In this document: positions 1 through 5,903 of the stretch, one piece after another
Layout of the letters: every line of letters starts with the position of its first letter
How positions within the stretch are numbered: the stretch's first letter is position 1
Assembly (NCBI GenBank): GCA_030652715.1
Contig: JAUSQB010000055.1
Span: 1-7,237, forward strand
Length of the DNA: 7,237 nt
Source of the DNA: Rugosibacter sp.
GTDB taxonomy: Bacteria > Pseudomonadota > Gammaproteobacteria > Burkholderiales > Rhodocyclaceae
Direction: 5' to 3'
Program-made: the position numbers and the translations under genes
Notes under the pieces: model-generated
The model's input: only the letters and a program-made list of their open reading frames with translations
Told to the model about the DNA's origin: nothing
Database searches by the model: none

Positions 1-901
1 CGTTATCCGCCTGATCTTTTTTCATCACCTCATGCCGAATCTGCGCATGCAGATCGCGCATGGCATTGATCGCGCCAAAATCCAGATACTTGCGAAAAAC
101 AAACGGCCGCCTGATCTGCTCTAACTCGTCAAAACGCTCGCCCGTCAACGGCCGCGCCTTGATCCATGCATAGCGTTCCCACTCGCGGCCCTGGGTGATG
201 AAGTAGTTTTCCAGCATGTTAAAAGAGCACACCAAAGGCCCCGAATCACCATTCGGCCGCAACCGCATATCCACCCGAAAGACTTGGCCGTCCGACGTGA
301 TGTCAGCGATGGCATTGATAAGCCCGCGCCCCAGCCGAGTGAAAAACTCGCTATTGGAAATGCTGCGTGTCTCGTTACCTGTCGTGGGACTTATCGCATC
401 CGTGTCCCCATCATCGGGATAGACAAAAATCAAATCAATATCCGAAGAGACATTTAACTCGCGCCCACCCAGCTTGCCCATGCCGACCACAATCAGCGAT
501 TGTGCTAGCCCCTCCGCATTCCGTGGTACGCCATACCGCGCGACCAGCCCGTTCATCAACACCCGGACCGCCTGATCGACTGCCAATTCGGCAATGCACG
601 TCATGGTTTCCATCACCTCAGCCAAAGGCGCGAGGTTCTCCAGATCACGCGTCGCAATACGCGCATAAGCCCATTGCTTGAACTCTCGCAATAACGGCTT
701 CAAACTTACTTCCGTGGTTGGTATCGCTGCCTCTTTAATGTCCAGCCAGCTGGAAAGCTCAGCCCTTGTCACAGGCGTTTTGAGCGATGCGGCCACTTCA
801 TCGGCAAGTGCTGGCTTAGAAGTCAACACCCTGTCCAGATAACGAGAAGCAGAAACACAACCAGCTAGAGAGTCGGCAAGCACGTTGGTCATAGAGGGCA
901 T
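1..901 (-). CDS. glnE: Glutamine synthetase adenylyltransferase / adenylyl-removase, N-terminal part (partial)
   Basis: GlnE adds AMP to glutamine synthetase when nitrogen is plentiful and removes it when nitrogen is scarce, under control of PII (family knowledge). The minus strand reads open from the start to the left edge, about 300 codons, so only the N-terminal adenylyl-removase half is present; complete homologues are roughly 900-950 residues. Numbered from the start at 901, residues 138-160 hold the nucleotidyltransferase core with GMGKLGGRELN followed by SSDIDLIF; the two Asp of DID (154 and 156) are the expected metal ligands. FFTRLGRGLI (187-196), FRVDMRLRPNG (208-218) and GREWERYAWIKARP (238-251) are further conserved GlnE blocks. 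Start choice is uncertain: in-frame ATGs lie at 901-899 and 892-890, an in-frame TAA lies just upstream at 907-905, and neither ATG has a clear Shine-Dalgarno site. The gene is divergent from yhdP. Identity is very secure. Confidence 0.96.
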   Translation of the reverse strand, partial: MPSMTNVLADSLAGCVSASRYLDRVLTSKPALADEVAASLKTPVTRAELSSWLDIKEAAIPTTEVSLKPLLREFKQWAYARIATRDLENLAPLAEVMETMTCIAELAVDQAVRVLMNGLVARYGVPRNAEGLAQSLIVVGMGKLGGRELNVSSDIDLIFVYPDDGDTDAISPTTGNETRSISNSEFFTRLGRGLINAIADITSDGQVFRVDMRLRPNGDSGPLVCSFNMLENYFITQGREWERYAWIKARPLTGERFDELEQIRRPFVFRKYLDFGAINAMRDLHAQIRHEVMKKDQADN

Positions 902-991
902 CGGTTAGAATTTCAGTTCTGATAGCGCTATTCTCACCTCTTTTAGCTGACTTTAATGAGTCCAATAGCATGATCTCTGTGCCCTTTTTAT
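902..991. promoter_or_regulatory. Divergent intergenic region between glnE and yhdP
   Basis: These 90 bases separate the two divergent starts and should hold both promoters and any operator. Direct reading gives only weak candidates. On the plus strand TTTAAT at 952-957 resembles a sigma-70 -10 box (5 of 6), but the best upstream -35-like hexamer, TTCTCA at 931-936, is only 15 bases away. On the minus strand no well-spaced pair was found. A purine-rich GAGGTGAG (read on the minus strand, 940-933) looks like a Shine-Dalgarno site, yet it lies about 30 bases before the glnE ATG, too far to serve it. Nothing before the yhdP ATG resembles a ribosome binding site. The regulatory role is inferred from position only. 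Confidence 0.4.
922..931. repeat. Perfect 10-base palindrome ATAGCGCTAT
   Basis: ATAGCGCTAT reads identically on both strands and sits inside the divergent glnE/yhdP spacer, 21 bases from the longer glnE start and about 60 bases from the yhdP start. The next flanking bases do not extend the symmetry. It could be a dimeric regulator half-site pair, but it is short enough to occur by chance and I do not recognise it as a known operator. Confidence 0.3.
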
Positions 992-3900
992 ATGCCTCGA
1001 ATCCCTTTTTTGTCGTCAATAACCCATCATCGCCTAGCTCAAGGCCTGCTTCGCTCGAATAGCGTTCTACGCGGATTGCGCGTTTTATCATGGGGCGTCA
1101 CCCTGCTCTACTTTGCAGTGGCATTTTTCGTCCTTGCTTTGCGCTATGGCGTTTTGCCACAGATCGAAAACTATCGTGGCAATATAGAACAAGCCCTCAG
1201 CACTGCAATCAAGCAACCGGTATATATTCGCGCCATTGACGCCCACTGGGCTGGGTTAAGGCCTGTCCTCAATTTGCATGGTGTCGAAATTCGCGACACA
1301 ACGGGTCACCCGCTACTCAACCTTGAACACGTCACCGCCGAGCCTGCCTGGGATTCGCTCTTGTATGGTGAATTACGTCTGGCACGCCTGGAATTGCTTG
1401 CACCACACATCGAATTAAGCCGCAACAAAGAGGGCCGTTTTTTTGCAGCAGGGCTGGAAATCACACCGCAAAAAGATAATCAGAACAACTTTTCCAATTG
1501 GCTGTTTGCACAGCATCAAATTGTCATTCGTGACGCTGCCATCACCTGGCAGGACGCCTTGCGCAACGCCCCGCCATTAGAGCTCAAACATCTGGATTTT
1601 CAGCTCAACAATAGCAGGTCATCACACCGCTTTGGCCTCACTGCCGAGCCACCCCGCGCTTTGGCGACACGACTGGATATTCGTGGCAACCTGCAAAGCC
1701 GCGACCTGAAGCAACTGGCGACCTGGTCAGGCGAAACCTATGCTGAAATTGATTACGCTGATCTTGCCGGTTGGCGCGCTTGGGTTGATTATCCCGTAGC
1801 AATACCGCAAGGCAGCGGTGCCTTGCGGCTGTGGCTCAATTTTGCAAACGCCCAACTCACGGCGGTTACCGCCGATGTCCGCCTGGCAGACGTGCGCCTG
1901 CAACTGCGCCCGAACCTTCCTGAGCTGGACTTGTTAAAGCTGGATGGCAGGCTCTTCGCAGAACGTTTTGAGGGTGGACTATCAGGGTACAGCAAACACC
2001 TGACACTGAGCACCAGAGATGGGCTGACACTGCCTCCAACAAACATCGAACTGCGCTGGCAAAACAAAATACCACAACAAACGACACTGGCTGGACTAAG
2101 TTTATTGAGTCTGAACAGGTGGAACAATCGACATGAGAAAAATCAGCCTAACGGCAGTTTCACCGCCAATCGGCTGGATCTGGACACTCTTTCAAAACTA
2201 GTGATCTTTCTCCCTCTGGATGAAATAACGCGCATGCAACTGAACCGTTACTCACCGCAAGGAGAGCTGACTGATCTGAGTCTTAGCTGGCAAGGTGCCA
2301 TGGAACACCTGCAACAGTGGTCGATTAACAGTCGCATGAAAAATTTTGGCCTGAGCAACCTTGGCCCCATTGCTCATATTTCCGGCATTAACGGCCAGAT
2401 CGCTGGAACGAACCAGGAAGGTACCGTTGATCTGGACGGGAAGAACAGCACTCTTGTGCTGCCCACCATTCTTGCTGAACCAAACCTTGCCTTGGACGCC
2501 TTCAGCACACAAGCCAAGTGGAAAAATATCGCCACTGGCTTGAGCGTTCAATTGATAAAAACCACATTCAGCAACTCCGATGCTGCTGGAGAGGCCAGTG
2601 GCACTTGGCATGCCTTGACCGCCGGACCAGGCGAGATCGATCTCGTCGCCCGTCTTACACGCAGCAACGGTAATGCCGTCTGGCGCTACATGCCGCTGGC
2701 TGTCAGCCAAGAGACTCGTGACTGGCTGCATCACAGCATTCTCGCAGGCACCGCAAGCGAAGTGAGCCTGGCACTCAAAGGCGATCTGCGCCGCTTCCCT
2801 TTTCGCGGTGGGCCGAAGAAAAACCAGGGTGGTCTCTTTGAAGTGCGCGGCAAATTCCATGCAGTAACACTTGACTACGCCACCGGCTGGCCGGACATTA
2901 CCGGCATTGATGGCGAATTGCTGTTCGCCGGGGAACGCATGCTGATTACCGGAAACACCGGCCGCATCTTCGGTGTCGATCTGCGTGATGTACGTGCAGA
3001 AATTGTCGATCTGGAAACGCCGGAAGAACTGCTCACGGTTACGGGCAAAGCCGCAGGGCCGACCACCGACTTCCTGCGTTATATCGAAGCCAGTCCGGTA
3101 GGCGAACGTATCGACCACTTCACCGAAAACATGAAAGCTGTCGGCAACGGCGAGCTGGATATCAAACTTGATCTGCCGCTACGTCTCATGGACGACGCCA
3201 AGGTTGCAGGCAAATACCGCTTTGACGGCAATCGGTTAACCGTGGATACCGGCCTGCCGCCGCTGGCCGATGTACATGGGCAGCTGCAATTTTCCGCCGA
3301 TCATCTTGAAGCCCGCGATATTCGCGGCACGCTACAAGGAATGCCATTGGCAGTGAACATCGCGACCAGCGACAGTGGTGTCCAGATCAGTGCTGCTGGC
3401 GAATTTAACGTGGTCGCCCTGCGCCGCCAGTTTGCCCACCCTATTCTCGATCATCTTTCCGGCAGTGCAAAATGGCGTGGCGATGTGCAAGTGAAGAACA
3501 AGTCAGTCGATGTCAAAATCACCTCCAATCTAGTGGGCCTTTCGTCAAGCTTGCCTGAACCATTCAATAAATCCGCCAAAGAGCCATTAGCTACAAGCTT
3601 TGAACGTCACACCTTGACCAAAGCCCGCGCCGAGAATGTGCAAAAAGTCGGCGCTGGTGAAGCAACTGTGCTACAAGGCGGTCGAGCAAGAAACGCTCTC
3701 CTCGCCGTAGCGGATGGTGATATGGCGAAACCATCACGCGTGCAACTGTCATCATCCCTCCCCCCCCCCCTGCTGACCCCTGTCCCGCAGGATCTGCTGG
3801 ATATTCGCGTGGGGCCCGCCGCACGGCTGCAGCTGGCTCGCCGCCAGGATGTCTCACCGTCCATCATCACCCAGGGGCTGCTGACGCTGGGAGACGTTAA

Positions 3901-5104
3901 CGCAAATATGCCAGAACAACAATTGCTCGTGGCAATGAATTTACCGAAACTCGATGCCGATGCATGGCGTCGTCTCTTGCTGGTGAGTAGCGGAGACAAT
4001 CAACAGGCTGCGACATCCTTGCCTCCTGTGCAATTCGATCTCCGCGTGTCCGACCTCAAGCTTTTCGACAAAAATCTGCACGATGTTCGCGCCACAGGCA
4101 GCCGTGCAGATGCTGCTATGGCACGAGGCGAATTAAAAAGCCGTGAGCTTTCGGGCACGCTGGAATGGCAAAGCGCAGGCAAAGGAAAACTCATCGCCCG
4201 CCTGGATAAGTTTTCCATGCCGGAAACCAGTGTCGCACCGGCCAGCCTGCAAGCGCAAACCAATGATGTCATGCATGATTTGCCAGCACTGGATATCAGG
4301 ATTGACGAGTTATCACTAAAAAATCGTCCATTGGGGAGCGTGCATGTCACCGCCGAAAACCTTGACGCCGCATGGCATACGGCAGTCAACATCAAGAATG
4401 ACGATGACAGCCTGCTAATCAAAGGTCGCTGGCACCCATCGCCAGAACAATCTGAAACACAAATTGATTTTGATTTGACGTCAAGAAATATTGAAAAAAC
4501 CTTGTCCCGCCTGGGCTACCCGGAATCCCTTCGTAGTGAACGCATAGGCCTTACAGGCAACCTTACCTGGCATGGCGCTCCGCTGAGTATTGATTACCCC
4601 AGCCTCAATGGCAAACTGAAAATTGACGCAGGCAAGGGACAAATCAAAAAACTGGACCCCGGCGTAGGCCGTTTGCTGGGAATTTTCAGCTTGCAAACGC
4701 TGATACGCCGGGTCACACTCGACTTTCGCGACATTTTTGGCGAAGGCTTTGCTTTTGACAGCATCAGAGGGGAATTCGACTTCATTAACGGCATCATGAG
4801 CACCAGTGACCTGAAAATACAGGCGCCTTCGGCCAGGATTTTCCTCAAAGGAAAAATTAACCTGATCAATGAAACCCAAAATCTGCAGGCACGCGTGCAA
4901 CCTGCACTTGGCGAAAGCATGGCTGTTGGTGCCATGCTGGCCAACCCTATCGCCGGTGCCGCTGTCTGGGCTGCCCAGAAAATTCTGCAAGATCCCTTTG
5001 GCCAGATTTTCACATTTGAATATCAGATTACCGGCCCTTGGGCTAACCCTAAAATTGACAAAATAAACCAGATGCCTATGCCCTCACTTGAGGCTGCCCC
5101 GTGA
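992..5104 (+). CDS. yhdP: YhdP family AsmA-like intermembrane phospholipid transport protein
   Basis: YhdP proteins are anchored in the inner membrane and extend a long hydrophobic groove through the periplasm; with TamB and YdbH they move phospholipid to the outer membrane in E. coli (family knowledge). Seen here: 1370 residues (E. coli YhdP is about 1270); a basic N-terminus, then one hydrophobic segment at about 31-51; an N-terminal AsmA-like block including YIRAIDAHWAGLRP (78-91); a DUF3971-like centre with FPFRGG (602-607) and DYATGWPDI (628-636); and the diagnostic C-terminus from about 1200, with LDPGVGRLL (1221-1229) and DFRDIFGEGFAFD (1244-1256). A low-conservation, Pro/Ser-rich stretch at about 868-935 carries a C11 tract encoding three prolines. 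The ATG at 992 is the first start after an in-frame TGA at 971, has no visible Shine-Dalgarno site, and TTG at 1010 is possible. It heads a yhdP-nit-tldD operon. Family assignment is secure; substrate is inferred. Confidence 0.93.
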   Translation: MPRIPFLSSITHHRLAQGLLRSNSVLRGLRVLSWGVTLLYFAVAFFVLALRYGVLPQIENYRGNIEQALSTAIKQPVYIRAIDAHWAGLRPVLNLHGVEIRDTTGHPLLNLEHVTAEPAWDSLLYGELRLARLELLAPHIELSRNKEGRFFAAGLEITPQKDNQNNFSNWLFAQHQIVIRDAAITWQDALRNAPPLELKHLDFQLNNSRSSHRFGLTAEPPRALATRLDIRGNLQSRDLKQLATWSGETYAEIDYADLAGWRAWVDYPVAIPQGSGALRLWLNFANAQLTAVTADVRLADVRLQLRPNLPELDLLKLDGRLFAERFEGGLSGYSKHLTLSTRDGLTLPPTNIELRWQNKIPQQTTLAGLSLLSLNRWNNRHEKNQPNGSFTANRLDLDTLSKLVIFLPLDEITRMQLNRYSPQGELTDLSLSWQGAMEHLQQWSINSRMKNFGLSNLGPIAHISGINGQIAGTNQEGTVDLDGKNSTLVLPTILAEPNLALDAFSTQAKWKNIATGLSVQLIKTTFSNSDAAGEASGTWHALTAGPGEIDLVARLTRSNGNAVWRYMPLAVSQETRDWLHHSILAGTASEVSLALKGDLRRFPFRGGPKKNQGGLFEVRGKFHAVTLDYATGWPDITGIDGELLFAGERMLITGNTGRIFGVDLRDVRAEIVDLETPEELLTVTGKAAGPTTDFLRYIEASPVGERIDHFTENMKAVGNGELDIKLDLPLRLMDDAKVAGKYRFDGNRLTVDTGLPPLADVHGQLQFSADHLEARDIRGTLQGMPLAVNIATSDSGVQISAAGEFNVVALRRQFAHPILDHLSGSAKWRGDVQVKNKSVDVKITSNLVGLSSSLPEPFNKSAKEPLATSFERHTLTKARAENVQKVGAGEATVLQGGRARNALLAVADGDMAKPSRVQLSSSLPPPLLTPVPQDLLDIRVGPAARLQLARRQDVSPSIITQGLLTLGDVNANMPEQQLLVAMNLPKLDADAWRRLLLVSSGDNQQAATSLPPVQFDLRVSDLKLFDKNLHDVRATGSRADAAMARGELKSRELSGTLEWQSAGKGKLIARLDKFSMPETSVAPASLQAQTNDVMHDLPALDIRIDELSLKNRPLGSVHVTAENLDAAWHTAVNIKNDDDSLLIKGRWHPSPEQSETQIDFDLTSRNIEKTLSRLGYPESLRSERIGLTGNLTWHGAPLSIDYPSLNGKLKIDAGKGQIKKLDPGVGRLLGIFSLQTLIRRVTLDFRDIFGEGFAFDSIRGEFDFINGIMSTSDLKIQAPSARIFLKGKINLINETQNLQARVQPALGESMAVGAMLANPIAGAAVWAAQKILQDPFGQIFTFEYQITGPWANPKIDKINQMPMPSLEAAP
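3760..3770 (+). repeat. C11 homopolymer tract inside yhdP
   Basis: Eleven consecutive C bases encode part of Leu923, then Pro924-926 and the first base of Leu927. Removing one C would produce TGC TGA directly after the tract (stop at 3774-3776). Adding one C would give a stop at 3898-3900. In the given sequence the frame is kept, since conserved YhdP C-terminal sequence follows for over 400 residues. Long G/C runs are prone to strand slippage and also to sequencing error. Confidence 0.95.
5090..5093 (+). promoter_or_regulatory. Ribosome binding site for the nitrilase-family gene
   Basis: GAGG lies 7 bases before the GTG at 5101, inside the last codons of yhdP. This supports the GTG as the true start and a GTGA overlap, in which the start GTG and the yhdP stop TGA share bases, typical of translational coupling. 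Confidence 0.7.
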
Positions 5105-5895
5105 AGCTGGCGGCGCTACAGATGATTTCAGGTCCAGTGGTCAAGTCTAATCTTGACACTGCGTCGCGGCTCATCAACGAAGCCGCCACCGCCGGGGCAC
5201 AACTCGTTGTCTTGCCCGAATATTTCCCGCTGATTGGCGCAAGCAACACTGAACACCTCGCCGCACGTGAAGTAATCGGCCATGGGCCGATTCAGGATTT
5301 CTTATCCGCAATGGCGCATCAGCATGGTCTCTGGCTGGTCGGTGGTTCGCTGCCGCTAGTCTCCAATAATCCTGAAAAAATGCGCAACACCTGCTTGGGT
5401 TTTAATCCGCAAGGCGAGCGTGTGGCTCGCTACGACAAAATTCACCTGTTCGGTTTTTACACGAAAGATGAACACTTTGAGGAAGCCGCCACCATTGAAG
5501 CGGGCGATCAAGTGGTCACCTGCGACACACCCTGCGGCCGGGTGGGTTTATCGATCTGCTATGACCTGCGCTTTGCCGAACTTTATCGCCGCATGGGTGA
5601 AGTCAATCTGATCGTCGTACCCGCCGCCTTCACCGAAACCACCGGTCGCGCACATTGGGAAATTCTGCTGCGCGCCCGCGCGATTGAAAATCAGTGTTAT
5701 GTTGTGGCAGCAGCTCAAGGGGGCCTTCACCCGAATGGTCGCATGACTCACGGCAACAGCATGATCATCGACCCGTGGGGCGAGATACTCGCCCGCATGG
5801 ACAAGGGCGAAGGCGTGATCATGGCTGATTTTGATCCCCAGCGGCTGGCCGATATCCGCACACGGCTGCCTGCCCTGCAGCACCGAATACTTTAA
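5101..5895 (+). CDS. Carbon-nitrogen hydrolase (nitrilase superfamily), Nit1-like / deaminated glutathione amidase type
   Basis: Nitrilase-superfamily amidases hydrolyse carbon-nitrogen bonds with a Glu-Lys-Cys triad. All three are visible: Glu40 in VVLPEYF, Lys113 in ARYDKIHLFGFY, and Cys153 in LSICYDLRFAELYR. The stretch AFTETTGRAHWEILLRARA (176-194), followed by IENQCYVVAAAQGG and the late DPWGEIL (224-230), matches the Nit1/YbeM branch, whose known members hydrolyse deaminated glutathione, a toxic by-product of transaminases (family knowledge). At 264 residues the protein is full length, with no signal peptide, so it is probably cytoplasmic. The GTG start is supported by GAGG 7 bases upstream and by the MKLAALQM N-terminus typical of the family. 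It overlaps yhdP by four bases and is followed by tldD after 8 bases. The substrate is inferred from similarity; another omega-amidase-like or amide substrate cannot be excluded. I give no symbol because nit1 or ybeM would assert that substrate. Confidence 0.93.
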   Translation: MKLAALQMISGPVVKSNLDTASRLINEAATAGAQLVVLPEYFPLIGASNTEHLAAREVIGHGPIQDFLSAMAHQHGLWLVGGSLPLVSNNPEKMRNTCLGFNPQGERVARYDKIHLFGFYTKDEHFEEAATIEAGDQVVTCDTPCGRVGLSICYDLRFAELYRRMGEVNLIVVPAAFTETTGRAHWEILLRARAIENQCYVVAAAQGGLHPNGRMTHGNSMIIDPWGEILARMDKGEGVIMADFDPQRLADIRTRLPALQHRIL

Positions 5896-5898
5896 GGA
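5894..5898 (+). promoter_or_regulatory. Ribosome binding site for tldD
   Basis: AAGGA overlaps the stop codon of the preceding amidase gene and lies 5 bases before the ATG at 5904. It fixes the tldD start and indicates that the two genes are read from one transcript, as no room remains for a separate promoter. Confidence 0.75.
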
Positions 5899-5903
5899 AA
5901 ATC

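Noticed and set aside
967..984. Sigma-54-like sequence GGGCACAGAGATCATGC read toward glnE
   Set aside because: The GG and GC elements are 12 bases apart rather than the required 10, so it does not fit the -24/-12 consensus despite the attractive link to nitrogen control.
987..1019. TTGACG and TATAAA on the minus strand as a glnE promoter
   Set aside because: Both hexamers look good, but the spacer is 21 bases, too long for a normal sigma-70 promoter.
816..1091. Minus-strand 91-residue open frame overlapping the glnE start, the spacer and the yhdP start
   Set aside because: It lies in a different frame from glnE across the securely identified glnE N-terminus and opposite to yhdP; its sequence resembles no family I know. 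It is best read as a chance open frame.
1438..1444. T7 run within yhdP as a second slippage site
   Set aside because: Seven T in a gene of over 4 kb is expected by chance and is too short to suggest programmed slippage.
2252..3118. Minus-strand 288-residue open frame inside yhdP
   Set aside because: It runs antisense to the conserved DUF3971-like region of yhdP. The composition fits an antisense shadow, and no domain or start signal is recognisable.
3593..3796. Frameshift in yhdP causing the unfamiliar linker
   Set aside because: The frame is open throughout and family-like sequence is present both before and after it in the same frame. A pair of compensating indels cannot be fully excluded but is not required.
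4481..5013. Two overlapping minus-strand open frames opposite the yhdP 3' end
   Set aside because: They are antisense to the most conserved part of YhdP and overlap each other in different frames, which marks them as shadows.
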